A DNA stretch of 64,000 nt, taken from the IMG/VR virus record IMGVR_UViG_3300036760_000150, positions 82,674 to 146,673 of that record, one strand, 5' to 3'. The notes under the pieces were generated by a model. That model saw only the letters and a program-made list of their open reading frames with translations. It was not told the origin of the DNA and searched no databases. Shown piece after piece: positions 14,883 through 24,411 of the stretch; the first letter of the stretch is position 1; every line of letters starts with the position of its first letter. This DNA comes from a virus. A program made the translations under genes and the position numbers.

Positions 14883-17800
14883 GATCCAGAAGATGCCAGC
14901 TGCAGAGGCTGAGCAACATGTAAACAACCTGAGCTTGCCCGCCAGCAAGTTGGCCGAGATAGCTGGTCAGCACACAGACAACCCTGAGATCATGCAGGCT
15001 ATCGCTAAGCATCCTAATGCCGGACCTCAGGCCCTAGACATAGCCTACAGGTCAGATATGGCTGACAGTGCCCTTGAGCACCCTAACGTGTCGCAGAAGA
15101 CTGTCGAGCATGCGTTCAACAGGTTCGTTGAACCAAACGAGCCTAAAGATCTTGAGTACGAACATAAAGACATAGCACTTCATCCCAAGTTGCCTCAAGA
15201 AAAGAAAGACACTTTGGTCATGAAGATCATGAACTCTAAAGACAAAGGTACTTGGAGTGACATGATAGCTAACAATTACTTTGACAAAGGTCATGCTTCA
15301 GAGGCTATGGTACAGCATGCACTTCAACACCCGGATGTTGACTACACAGCTCATGCCTTACAGTCTCCCACGGTGTCAGATGAGCATGTTAAGACTGCAG
15401 CGGCCAGGAAAGACTTTGACTACGAGCAAGCCAAAAAGGCGATTGAGAACAAAGCCCTGTCACCTGAGTCTATAGCTTTCTTGTACAACAAGTTCAGGGG
15501 CAAAGAGGGTGAGAACACCTACTGGCGAGATAAGATCGAAGGTAACCTGACAGAGAACCCCAACACCCCACCTGAGATAATCAGCAAGCTTGCGAGTAAG
15601 CGTAGTCCTCACCGTCGCGATGCCATGCAACACCCAGCTTTTCCCGAGAAAGAGTTGCACAACATGGTCAAAGAAGGTGACGAGGATGCCATAGATGCAG
15701 CGTTGCCTCGCAGCGACACACCTGAGGAAGTACTTCGTCACATACACGCACACCTGCCAGATGACGCAAACTACAAGTGGGGTAAAGGAAGATCTTTGGT
15801 CAGGCATCCTAACTACCCAGAGGATCTTCAACTTAAGAGTGCTAAAGGTAGCACAGATGAGGCCAGAGCCTTACTTAAGAGGGAGCAGCTGTCTAAGCCC
15901 GTCTTAGATCAACTTGTGAGCCACAAGAACACCAACCTGGCTGTCGATGCTTTGAAGCATAAGGCAATCACTCCAGAGACAGTGTTGCTGGCGTACAACA
16001 GGAAAGCTAAAGATGTCGCTGGTGCTGCTGGCCTACATCGTCTGTTGCCCAAAGAGTTGAAGATCAACCGAGCTGTCGAGAACGAAGACACAGCTGTAAA
16101 ATTAGCCGACATATCAAACGACAAAGATGTCCTTAGGTCTATCGCTGAGAGGTGGGGTAACAAAGATTCAGTTCGTGGAAGACTGTTACGTAACCATAAC
16201 TTAGACGGTGACACCCTGCACAATCTGGTGAGTCACCAGATCCAGGCCACAGGTAGTCGAGCGACTTATTTTCCCAACAACTTAGATGAACATCCCAACA
16301 TGAAGCCTGAGACTCGCATGATGATGATCAAACATCCAAGTGCTTCATACAAGGCTTTCTCTCACATCAACTTGACCCCAGATGAGGCTAGAGAAGGCCT
16401 TCGTCACTGGGCAACTGAGGATCGCGACCTAGCTGGCGACTATGCTACTGGACTTCTCACTCATCCTAACACAGATCCTGAACTTGCCAAAGAGATCGTC
16501 TCTGGTACATACGGGAAGCTTAACAACCGACAGCTGCGTTCAGATGAGCTTGAGGAGTTCGTCAAGTCGCATCCTTTGGTGTACACCAAAGGTGTTGTCA
16601 AGGCTGCCCTTGAGACTCCTCACGAGTTGACTGACAAGAACGCCGTTGGACAGATCGCCAAGGGTGCTGATAGCTTGTCTGCCAAAGACATAGCTGAGTA
16701 TGTAGATGGCGTCAAGAAGATGAAGTTCGGCGGTGATCGTGACAAAGAAGATTTCTACCATTCAGTAGCTGTGGACATGGTTAGAAATCCTAATGCAGAT
16801 CCTCATTTTTTAGTTGGACTTGTAGATAGGTCACTCAATAACAGTCAACAGACACAGCATGATATCAAACTTGCCAATGCTGCCATACACAACCCAAGCT
16901 ACCCTAAAAAACATCTAGAAGAGATCATAAGACACCCCAAGTTCCCTGAAGACAACGGTAACTTACGTGGTGACCTAACAGGTTTCATAAAAGATAAGAT
17001 CTACGAACCTGAGATGAAAGAACTCAGAGACAAAGCGTTGGTCGAGTCTAATCATCCTCAGTTCGTTACAGATCTACTAACTACTAGGTTTAAAGACCAA
17101 GAGGACCCCAAGCTAGTCGAGAAGGCTCTCTCTAACCCACACCCTGAAGTTGTAAAAGACGTATTGGGCTACCTGTCTAACAAGTCAACGCAGATGTCAG
17201 GCGCTAATGACTCACGCAGCAGGCAGATAAGAGACTACGTAGATCAACTTGCAGACCACGCAGATCCGTCAGTGCGAGCTGCTGCGTTTGAGATGATGTC
17301 TCCAGAGGCACAAGCTAAGATGACCCAAGGTCAAGACTTGATGTCAAACCCAGAACTCATACAAGGCTTATCAAGAGAGAACGCCGAGAAGTTGAAGATA
17401 GAGTCACATCATAGTTTGGACGCTATCCAGCAGCTCCTAAAACATAAGTACGCTCATTGGCAGCATTTTGAGCAGGCAGTTAACCACTCCCAAGAAGGAG
17501 CTGAGCTAGCACATAAGATATTATCTGCTAAGATCGAAGGTGAGGATCGTCCATCAAAGAAAGACGTAGAAGGTCTAGGTTACATACAAGAGAAACTACT
17601 TGATAAGTACTCAGACTCCTCTGCCTCAAGGTTCATAGCTAGAACCACACCCAACACACTTGTGCTGGACAAGATAGTCAACGACCCTCGTCTGTTCAAC
17701 AAGTTTGGTGGTAACATAACAGAAAACGACCATGCCTTGTCTCGTCACCTTGACAGCTTCACTAAGTTGAAAGGTGAGAGTCACGCCAGCCTGATGAGCG

Positions 17801-20679
17801 ACCTGGCCGCTCATCCTAAGGCTAGCACGAAGCTGCTGGAGCACATCGCTGCAAACTACCCAGAGGAGATGGTCAAGGTTGCAGGACATCCAAAGGCTTA
17901 CTCAAGCAAGGTGCTTCGTACCATACTTACATCAGGCAACAAAGAGGCTATAAAACAGGTAGCCAACAACGACAAGGTACCTGACGAGGTCAGAGAGCAG
18001 CTAAAACGTGACCCTGAGATCATGTTGAATTTAGATGGTAAGTATGTAACTCCCGACGATCTTACCAGAGCTGTCCCTGAGGCTGACGCGCATAGGCTAG
18101 AACAGATCGTAGACCATCGATCAGCAAACGATGAAGTGTATAATAAAGTCCTTGATGCGGTTGATAGTGGTAGGTTCTCAGACGAAGAGAAACAGATCAC
18201 ACTGAACAATGTGGCGGATAAGCGAAACTTGAGTAAGACAACCATAGATAGGATCATAAGTCATACTAACGCCACTTCACGCAGCATATCTCATGTGTTG
18301 TCTAAAAACAATGTGGATAACGAGCAGTTCAACAAGATCGTGGATAGGTTCGACTCTGATCAACCAGTTATGGCTTACCTTGCCGATAACTTGTCATCAT
18401 GGCGCGACGGAGATGTTGGCCAAGCAGCAGATAGACTTATTGACCACATCGATGTTGGAGCAGAACCAAATCTGGTCTCTCAACTTATAAGTAACCAGCA
18501 TGGTAAACTGCACCCTCAGTTCTTCGATAAAACTCTTAGCAAACTTGAGGCCGCACGAGGACCTCAGTACCAGTACACAGACAAGCCTAAGAGTATGTTA
18601 GAGTCTGACGGTGAGCTACTGAGTCATATCGCAGAGTTCGCACCTACGTCGTTGCATGGTAAGTTGGTGCAGTACCCAGAGTTACAGCCGATGTTGTTGA
18701 GGTCTGGCAATATTAACAAGACCTCGTATGACAAGATGGTAGAAGATCTTCCAAGATTGCATGAGATAGCTGCTAAGTCTGACAGCGATTACTTGAAGAA
18801 ACGTTTTGTCGAAGAACATATTAAACGTCTGGTAGATAGCCCACACTCTGATGAGTCTGCCATCAACTTGATCTACAAGACTATGGTTGACAAACAGACG
18901 CCTGAGGAAAACGGTGTGATGGTATCAGCCATACTATCATCTCCTAAAGCACCATCTAAGCTGATAGATGACATGTTTAAGGCTGGCAACATCAGGGCTC
19001 TGCGTAGTCCTAAGTTATCTAGGCATATAGTTGATGAACAACTCTCTAACCTGACAATGACCAACTCTGAAGATCTGGCTCAGAACCCCAACGTGTCTAT
19101 GGGTGATCTTAACAAAGCCGTAAAAGATAAACGAAATTCTCCAGTTGCTTACAGAGATGCATACGGCACGATGTTGTCTCGACCCTCCTTGAGGTCAGAA
19201 GACCTTGAGCAATTATATGATATGTTCTCAAAGAACAAAGGTGCACTTCCCACCGAAGATCAAAATTACCTCACCAAGAGGATCATCCAACGTCCTGAGG
19301 TGACTGAGTCTATATTCAACGATGCCTATGGTAAAGGCCTCATAACTAATGATCAAGCGTACTCCAACCCTAAATGGGGTGGTCGTCTGTTCAGGGCTAT
19401 GGATCACAGAGTTCCAAGTGGTGTTCCCAACTTGACGACTAAAACTCCTGTGACTAACCAGCAGGTGTTGAAGCCAAGAATGGAGAAGCTGCAGTCAGTC
19501 GCCTCCATGGTACCACCTGAAGGGTACATAGACTGGGCCACCTTCAAGAAAGATAACCCCTCTATGGCTGGTGACCCTCTTGTGCAACGCATGTTCACGT
19601 CTGCCCCTAAGCAGCGACTTACGCAGGAGCATGCGCAGAAGTACCTGTCTGAGGTTCCTGGCAAAGAGTTTCACATGTCTTACACAAAATGGACAGGCAT
19701 GCAGCGTCATAGGTCTGTGCCACAGTTGGTTGTCCAGGTGAACAACGGCTCTTTCATGGACGACGTGCTTGCCAAAGACCCTGAAGCTTACAGGCTGTAC
19801 TCCTTCATGCAGCAGGCGTCTAAGAACTCCGGTCATCCTACCACTCCTCAGTCTATAGGTTGGTCTCGCGTCGACACTGGTGATAAGGATCACTGGTTCA
19901 TCGATGAGGTACAATCAGATTTTGGTGCTGGCGTTGCTAGGGAGCTGAGCAAGATACAGGAGAACCCAGAGCACGCAACTGCGTTTGCTAGCAAAGTTGG
20001 TATACCTGTCGAGAAGGCTCAGAAGGTTTTGCATAGGTTGGTCGACGTCATGCAAGGGTGGGATCGTGCGTTGGTGGAGCACGTGATCGATCTCGCTAAG
20101 CGTAACGGTGTCAAGCAGGTTTCTATGCACTCTGGTAAGTCTAAGACTGTCACCAACAAAGGTGGAGAGTCCGAGATCACGAACAAGTACGACAAGCTGT
20201 ACAACAAGATGCCTCAGGAGATGGGATTCCACGGTGACTTCTACAAGAACTTACCTGTGGCTACCGATAAATCATTGATGGAACAACCTGTATGGACGTT
20301 GAACATCCCTCAGGAGATTAAGAAATCTGAGTACGACGAGAGGTCTGTGTTGGTCAAAGCTGGCCAAGTCATATCGAAGCTCAAGAATGAGGAAGTTCAG
20401 AACTACTCACCGGAGGCGTTCCAAGCTGCTCTTGAGGCTGTCCAGGCTCTGGTGCAGGTCTTGAAAGAAAGTGGCTACACATCTCCAGGGCATGCCGACG
20501 TAAACAACCATCCGTCGGTTCCAGGAGAGACTTCGCCTAGACCTAAGGAAGATAAGCCGCTGACACATCAGCATAAGATGTACTCACCAGGTGCCGTTCG
20601 CATGTACGACAGCCACGAAGAGCGTCAGAAAACTCCAGAAGGCAAGTGGGTCAACGTCAGCAGGCAGGGTGATACATGA
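14875..20679 (+). CDS. Giant alpha-solenoid repeat protein with polyvalent C-terminal domain, about 1934 aa
   Basis: Most of the protein (to about residue 1500) is a series of 20-30 residue units with the pattern hP-hP...h, for example KHPNAGPQALDIA and EHPNVSQKTVEHA. These resemble leucine-rich-repeat-variant or HEAT-like solenoids. The C-terminal region (about 1560-1800) contains HWFIDEVQSDFG and, further on, NKYDKLYNKMP, a domain arrangement seen in phage polyvalent proteins. I prefer the GTG at 14875 because GGAG lies seven bases upstream; a GTG at 14863 also fits. The last 130 residues contain KKSEYDE and a helical bundle. A role as an ejected or internal virion protein is inferred from position and size. 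Confidence 0.65.
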   Translation: MPKIQKMPAAEAEQHVNNLSLPASKLAEIAGQHTDNPEIMQAIAKHPNAGPQALDIAYRSDMADSALEHPNVSQKTVEHAFNRFVEPNEPKDLEYEHKDIALHPKLPQEKKDTLVMKIMNSKDKGTWSDMIANNYFDKGHASEAMVQHALQHPDVDYTAHALQSPTVSDEHVKTAAARKDFDYEQAKKAIENKALSPESIAFLYNKFRGKEGENTYWRDKIEGNLTENPNTPPEIISKLASKRSPHRRDAMQHPAFPEKELHNMVKEGDEDAIDAALPRSDTPEEVLRHIHAHLPDDANYKWGKGRSLVRHPNYPEDLQLKSAKGSTDEARALLKREQLSKPVLDQLVSHKNTNLAVDALKHKAITPETVLLAYNRKAKDVAGAAGLHRLLPKELKINRAVENEDTAVKLADISNDKDVLRSIAERWGNKDSVRGRLLRNHNLDGDTLHNLVSHQIQATGSRATYFPNNLDEHPNMKPETRMMMIKHPSASYKAFSHINLTPDEAREGLRHWATEDRDLAGDYATGLLTHPNTDPELAKEIVSGTYGKLNNRQLRSDELEEFVKSHPLVYTKGVVKAALETPHELTDKNAVGQIAKGADSLSAKDIAEYVDGVKKMKFGGDRDKEDFYHSVAVDMVRNPNADPHFLVGLVDRSLNNSQQTQHDIKLANAAIHNPSYPKKHLEEIIRHPKFPEDNGNLRGDLTGFIKDKIYEPEMKELRDKALVESNHPQFVTDLLTTRFKDQEDPKLVEKALSNPHPEVVKDVLGYLSNKSTQMSGANDSRSRQIRDYVDQLADHADPSVRAAAFEMMSPEAQAKMTQGQDLMSNPELIQGLSRENAEKLKIESHHSLDAIQQLLKHKYAHWQHFEQAVNHSQEGAELAHKILSAKIEGEDRPSKKDVEGLGYIQEKLLDKYSDSSASRFIARTTPNTLVLDKIVNDPRLFNKFGGNITENDHALSRHLDSFTKLKGESHASLMSDLAAHPKASTKLLEHIAANYPEEMVKVAGHPKAYSSKVLRTILTSGNKEAIKQVANNDKVPDEVREQLKRDPEIMLNLDGKYVTPDDLTRAVPEADAHRLEQIVDHRSANDEVYNKVLDAVDSGRFSDEEKQITLNNVADKRNLSKTTIDRIISHTNATSRSISHVLSKNNVDNEQFNKIVDRFDSDQPVMAYLADNLSSWRDGDVGQAADRLIDHIDVGAEPNLVSQLISNQHGKLHPQFFDKTLSKLEAARGPQYQYTDKPKSMLESDGELLSHIAEFAPTSLHGKLVQYPELQPMLLRSGNINKTSYDKMVEDLPRLHEIAAKSDSDYLKKRFVEEHIKRLVDSPHSDESAINLIYKTMVDKQTPEENGVMVSAILSSPKAPSKLIDDMFKAGNIRALRSPKLSRHIVDEQLSNLTMTNSEDLAQNPNVSMGDLNKAVKDKRNSPVAYRDAYGTMLSRPSLRSEDLEQLYDMFSKNKGALPTEDQNYLTKRIIQRPEVTESIFNDAYGKGLITNDQAYSNPKWGGRLFRAMDHRVPSGVPNLTTKTPVTNQQVLKPRMEKLQSVASMVPPEGYIDWATFKKDNPSMAGDPLVQRMFTSAPKQRLTQEHAQKYLSEVPGKEFHMSYTKWTGMQRHRSVPQLVVQVNNGSFMDDVLAKDPEAYRLYSFMQQASKNSGHPTTPQSIGWSRVDTGDKDHWFIDEVQSDFGAGVARELSKIQENPEHATAFASKVGIPVEKAQKVLHRLVDVMQGWDRALVEHVIDLAKRNGVKQVSMHSGKSKTVTNKGGESEITNKYDKLYNKMPQEMGFHGDFYKNLPVATDKSLMEQPVWTLNIPQEIKKSEYDERSVLVKAGQVISKLKNEEVQNYSPEAFQAALEAVQALVQVLKESGYTSPGHADVNNHPSVPGETSPRPKEDKPLTHQHKMYSPGAVRMYDSHEERQKTPEGKWVNVSRQGDT

Positions 20680-22151
20680 GTATCAGGGTTTATATAGCTG
20701 AGGAGTCTTTGAAAGAGCTGGGCAAAGACCTTGAGAATCTTAGTGCTGCTACGCAAGAAAAAGTAAAGGCATCTCTGCAGATCTTGGCTGCGCAAGTTCA
20801 TGGATATGTGATACAAGAAGTTAACGCTACTATGAAAAGTACGAGAAGCGTGTACATCAAGAGCATAGTTGGACCAACTGAAGTTGGTGAGAATATGTGG
20901 ATGGTAGGGCTCAAGAAAGATGCCGAGTGGATCGAACAGGGGTATCCTGCATATGATATGATCCCCAAACTCACAAGTGGTCCAAAATCTAAAGTCTCTA
21001 AAGATGGATGTGTTTTAAATCCTCGTAATAAAATTTTAACCATTCGTGGATGGGTAAAAATAAAAGATATTAAAGTGGGAGATTTTGTTTTAACACATTC
21101 TGGTAAATTTCGCGAAGTTAAAGAAGTTAAAATTCAAAAAGCTGGTATAAATACTGAATATATAACAATATATCCTAAAACAATCGATAGCTCCCGTCCT
21201 GTAACTAAAAAATATAATGATTTAACTTGTCCATCTTTATCCTTAACTTTAGATCATTTAGTATTAACGCCATTGGGGTGGATTCCAGCTGAGAAACTTA
21301 AAAAAGGTGATTTAATTGCTACTCCAGGTGATTTAAAGAAATTATGTAAAAAATGTGGTTCTCCAGTACCAATTAATGTATTAGATTACTCGTTCTGTCT
21401 AAATAATAGATGCAATAGATCGTACTTAGCACAAGAACGTGATAAATATAAAGAAAAGGCATGCGTTCGTGATGGCATAAAATTACTTAGGATATCTAGT
21501 CATAAAATTTATAAAATTGGCTCAAATATATCAAGACATCTTTCTTTATGGATAAAAAACCACTCTGGCGAATTAGGTGTTGCTTGGGTAAAAATTTCAA
21601 AAATTAAAAAAGGAAAAGTAAATAGACCTGCTCATGTATTTGCTAAAAAATATGATTTATGTTTGGATGCAGAAGAGCATTCTTTTTGTTGTGAAACTGT
21701 ATATATACATAATTCTAGATACACAGTGATTCCATTCAAACATAACAAGCGACCTTCTGATATGTCTCGTGCCGAGATGAACCTGGCGAACTACGCCAAA
21801 GCTGAGCTGAAAGCTCGTGGTCTAGACAAGGTGATAAAAGATAGTCAAGGGCGGGCTCTCTCTGGTAAAGTTGCAACAGTTAACCTCACCGGACCTGGTG
21901 CACCGATGTCTAGACACAACACACCATTGCTTGCCGGTTTGACTGTGTACCAAACTATCATGAAGAACCAACAGACAGGCAAAGAGACTGTTCGTAGAGA
22001 TGTGATGACGTTCAGAACCGTCAGCGAGAAACAGAAAGGTACTGGCAAGTGGTACAACAAAGGTATGGCTGGTTTTAGGATCTTTGACAAAGTTCAAGGG
22101 CAGGTAGATGCCGCGTGGGGCAAGATGGTCGCGGAGCTTCTAAATGAGTAG
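20676..22151 (+). CDS. HK97-gp10-like head-tail connector or neck protein interrupted by an intein
   Basis: Without the insert the product is 256 residues. The N-terminal helices, the FKHNKRPSDMSRAE region and the C-terminal helix resemble the HK97 gp10 / minor tail connector family. That family occupies this place upstream of tail completion and sheath genes. The in-frame insert at residues 112-346 is an intein lying immediately before the conserved SRYTVIPF strand, so splicing should be needed for function. The gene overlaps both neighbours by a few bases (ATGA). Confidence 0.75.
   Translation: MSIRVYIAEESLKELGKDLENLSAATQEKVKASLQILAAQVHGYVIQEVNATMKSTRSVYIKSIVGPTEVGENMWMVGLKKDAEWIEQGYPAYDMIPKLTSGPKSKVSKDGCVLNPRNKILTIRGWVKIKDIKVGDFVLTHSGKFREVKEVKIQKAGINTEYITIYPKTIDSSRPVTKKYNDLTCPSLSLTLDHLVLTPLGWIPAEKLKKGDLIATPGDLKKLCKKCGSPVPINVLDYSFCLNNRCNRSYLAQERDKYKEKACVRDGIKLLRISSHKIYKIGSNISRHLSLWIKNHSGELGVAWVKISKIKKGKVNRPAHVFAKKYDLCLDAEEHSFCCETVYIHNSRYTVIPFKHNKRPSDMSRAEMNLANYAKAELKARGLDKVIKDSQGRALSGKVATVNLTGPGAPMSRHNTPLLAGLTVYQTIMKNQQTGKETVRRDVMTFRTVSEKQKGTGKWYNKGMAGFRIFDKVQGQVDAAWGKMVAELLNE
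21009..21713 (+). mobile_element. In-frame intein, 235 aa, with zinc-ribbon insert
   Basis: It starts with cysteine (block A CVLNPRNKILTIRGWVKI), has a block B-like TLDHLVLTPLGW with the TxxH histidine, and ends DAEEHSFCCETVYIHN followed by Ser +1. That gives the penultimate His, the terminal Asn and a Ser nucleophile. The DNA is much more AT-rich than the host gene. No LAGLIDADG endonuclease is present. The middle instead holds CKKCGS and CLNNRC pairs, probably a zinc ribbon. Confidence 0.92.
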
Positions 22152-22353
22152 GTTTACCAGATCTCTTATGACCACCACTCCACCTATGATCACGCTGGCG
22201 TACAATATCGTGAACATGATAGCTATGCTAGCCACAACAGTCATACCTACAACTGCAGCGATCAGCATCTCCCTTGCCAAATGTCTGAGCACACCTCTCA
22301 TAACTTACATGGTAGATCAACCCGTCAAGGTTGTCAACCTCAGCGGGTACTGA
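22144..22353 (+). CDS. Small hydrophobic protein, 69 aa
   Basis: Almost the entire sequence from residue 10 to 60 is hydrophobic or small (Thr, Ile, Met, Ala), enough for two short membrane segments. The start overlaps the connector gene. It could be a holin-like or tail-associated membrane protein. No family is recognised. Confidence 0.5.
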   Translation: MSRFTRSLMTTTPPMITLAYNIVNMIAMLATTVIPTTAAISISLAKCLSTPLITYMVDQPVKVVNLSGY

Positions 22354-22356
22354 CGT

Positions 22357-23349
22357 ATGGCTGGTTTCTTCAACGCAGACCTGATCATCTTCACATCTCT
22401 CAAAGAGGGTATAAGACGCATCAAGGATAGTCTGTACCTTGTGGACAGCATCAACGGTCTACTTGTGGAGGACCAACTCCTTGCTGACTTGTATGGTAAG
22501 CAAGAGGTGGACCGTTTCCGTAAGTTCGTCGACAAGACGTACATAAACGTCGTGCTAGACCACAGACCTCCTGAGCAGGCTAAGTACCCGTGCATCTCTG
22601 TTGGCATAGGCCAAGGAGCCGAGGAACCTCAGCAGAAGCTTGCTTTGGGCGACGGACACGACACCATAACAGTGGACCCCAACAGCCTGCAAGGCCTGAA
22701 GGTTACTCCTAAGACCTTGGTAGGTCCTGTTACCCCAGAGAGCTACGACAAGATGACTGGCACCTTGGTTCTACCTGACAGTGTGTCCTTGAAAGACGTG
22801 TACCAGGGGATGGTGGTGCTAGATGAGGTCAACAACACCTCCTACGACATAGAGATGGTCATAGACAACCAGACCCTCATGATAACCCCAGACTCAACCC
22901 CCAACCTGAACGGCATGACGATACGTCCTAGATCGAAGCTTGTAGGTAACACGAGAAAATCAGTGTACTGTCGCGAGAACTACGATCTCACTGTAGTGGC
23001 CACAGACCCCACCGAGCTTCTCTATGTGTTCAACCTTACCATGCTGATACTGCTCAGGTTCAAGAAGGAACTGTTCGAGCTTAGAGGGTTCGACGTCCAG
23101 ACGTTCAACTACGGGCCTATCATGAATGGTGACGACGGCAGCCCAAACAAGATCTGGTTTAGGACGATCAGCCTGTCGGGTCGTGTTGAGTACCAGTGGA
23201 GCAATGAAATCTCTGAACAAATCGAAGGACTTAAGGTTGATCTTCGTGTGACAAACACAGATGGTGATGATTTGAAGTCACCAGACGGTGTGCTAGCTCA
23301 AGTTCAAGCGCAAGGTTGGTCCGAACCAGGCGACCCAGATGCTGAGTAA
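22357..23349 (+). CDS. Putative tail completion/terminator or neck protein, 330 aa
   Basis: It has an alpha/beta N-terminal domain, a central beta insert (about 110-190), and a C-terminal segment with DPTELLYVFNLTMLILLRFK and then SLSGRVEYQW. I associate this combination with tail terminator-like proteins between connector and sheath genes. The position between the gp10-like connector and the sheath agrees. The assignment is by synteny and general features, not a firm family match. Confidence 0.55.
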   Translation: MAGFFNADLIIFTSLKEGIRRIKDSLYLVDSINGLLVEDQLLADLYGKQEVDRFRKFVDKTYINVVLDHRPPEQAKYPCISVGIGQGAEEPQQKLALGDGHDTITVDPNSLQGLKVTPKTLVGPVTPESYDKMTGTLVLPDSVSLKDVYQGMVVLDEVNNTSYDIEMVIDNQTLMITPDSTPNLNGMTIRPRSKLVGNTRKSVYCRENYDLTVVATDPTELLYVFNLTMLILLRFKKELFELRGFDVQTFNYGPIMNGDDGSPNKIWFRTISLSGRVEYQWSNEISEQIEGLKVDLRVTNTDGDDLKSPDGVLAQVQAQGWSEPGDPDAE

Positions 23350-23360
23350 GTACTTGGAAA

Positions 23361-23401
23361 TCTTAATCTATCCGATAGTTTATGCTTCAGTCTTAATTTT
23401 A
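23361..23401 (+). promoter_or_regulatory. Candidate late promoter, two core copies
   Basis: TCTTAATCTA (23361) and TCTTAATTTTA (23391) lie between the tail completion gene and the next gene. The second copy ends about 10 bp before the ATG. Confidence 0.55.
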
Positions 23402-23411
23402 AGTGGTAGCT

Positions 23412-23882
23412 ATGAATATAAGTAAGTCTCTTCTTGAGAAGATCATACAGTTACGAGACCTTAGGCAGGCTATCAGTGCCGTCAGGAAGAACTCAGCAAT
23501 AAAGAAAGCTGATGATCCTCCGTCAACCAAGTGGCCTAAACCAGATCTGTCAGACAAAGCTAAGGCCAGACAGCCTGGCCATCCTGCTCGCTCTGTTTCT
23601 ATAGAAGCTCCTGAGGTGGGTGATAAAAAAGCATACGGTCTGAAACATCTCGGTGTAAAACGTACATACGGCGGCGTCGTTCACATGGTCGGCGTCCCCG
23701 GTAGCAACAGGCACTACGAGATTCATGTGAACAGGTCCTCACCCAAGATCGAGCACACTATACGTCTTGTGACATCAGATGGGTCCACGTTGAACAGGTC
23801 GCCAAACGTCCACGGCGATATCAAATCGGCTGTTGAGGACGTCGCTCATCATTTCAACAAAAGAGAGTGGTTGAGGCGATGA
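23412..23882 (+). CDS. Hypothetical virion-block protein, 156 aa
   Basis: I use the ATG at 23412; a GTG at 23403 is in frame but sits in the promoter element. The N-terminus is a helical Lys-rich segment with KSLLEK and IKKADDPP linkers, followed by a beta-rich domain with HYEIHVNRSS. It overlaps the next start by four bases. Unknown function. Confidence 0.55.
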   Translation: MNISKSLLEKIIQLRDLRQAISAVRKNSAIKKADDPPSTKWPKPDLSDKAKARQPGHPARSVSIEAPEVGDKKAYGLKHLGVKRTYGGVVHMVGVPGSNRHYEIHVNRSSPKIEHTIRLVTSDGSTLNRSPNVHGDIKSAVEDVAHHFNKREWLRR

Positions 23883-24403
23883 ACGACATCTACAAGAAGC
23901 TGCAAGATTTCTTGACGTTGGCTAAATCTAACCCAGACCCATCTGGTGCACACAAAGAACTTGCCATAAAGGTCCATCAAGCCCTTAGTAAGAGGGCGGC
24001 TAGTGTGTCATCAGCCACCGTGTCTTCTCCTGGGATAGTGAACACACCTGGTACAGTTTCTCTACCATTTGAAGTTGCTGGTCCTACCATGCTGAACGTC
24101 CGTGGTGGTGCAGTCAAGAAAGGACAGCCGATGTCTAAAGATCTTTTCAAGTCCTTGCATGAGAAGTTATCCAGCGCATTGAACAAGAAGTGGGGACAGA
24201 AACAATCTCAACCTGCTGTACAAGACATCGGGAACCAGATGTACCACATACATGATGTAAGTGGTGATAAACCTCTAAGGATAACGACCAAACCGATGAA
24301 ACTCAACGATATACACAATCGATGGGGCAAGAACATAGAGAGTAAAGGGTTCAAGTTGATCCCACACAACCTAGATAAACCCCAAGGTCCTGCAGGTCAG
24401 TGA
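23879..24403 (+). CDS. Hypothetical virion-block protein, 174 aa
   Basis: The ATG at 23879 forms an ATGA overlap with the upstream stop and is preceded by GAGG. The protein has an N-terminal helix, a Thr/Val/Pro-rich linker and a basic C-terminal half. No family is recognised. Confidence 0.55.
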   Translation: MNDIYKKLQDFLTLAKSNPDPSGAHKELAIKVHQALSKRAASVSSATVSSPGIVNTPGTVSLPFEVAGPTMLNVRGGAVKKGQPMSKDLFKSLHEKLSSALNKKWGQKQSQPAVQDIGNQMYHIHDVSGDKPLRITTKPMKLNDIHNRWGKNIESKGFKLIPHNLDKPQGPAGQ

Positions 24404-24411
24404 GGAGTGAT

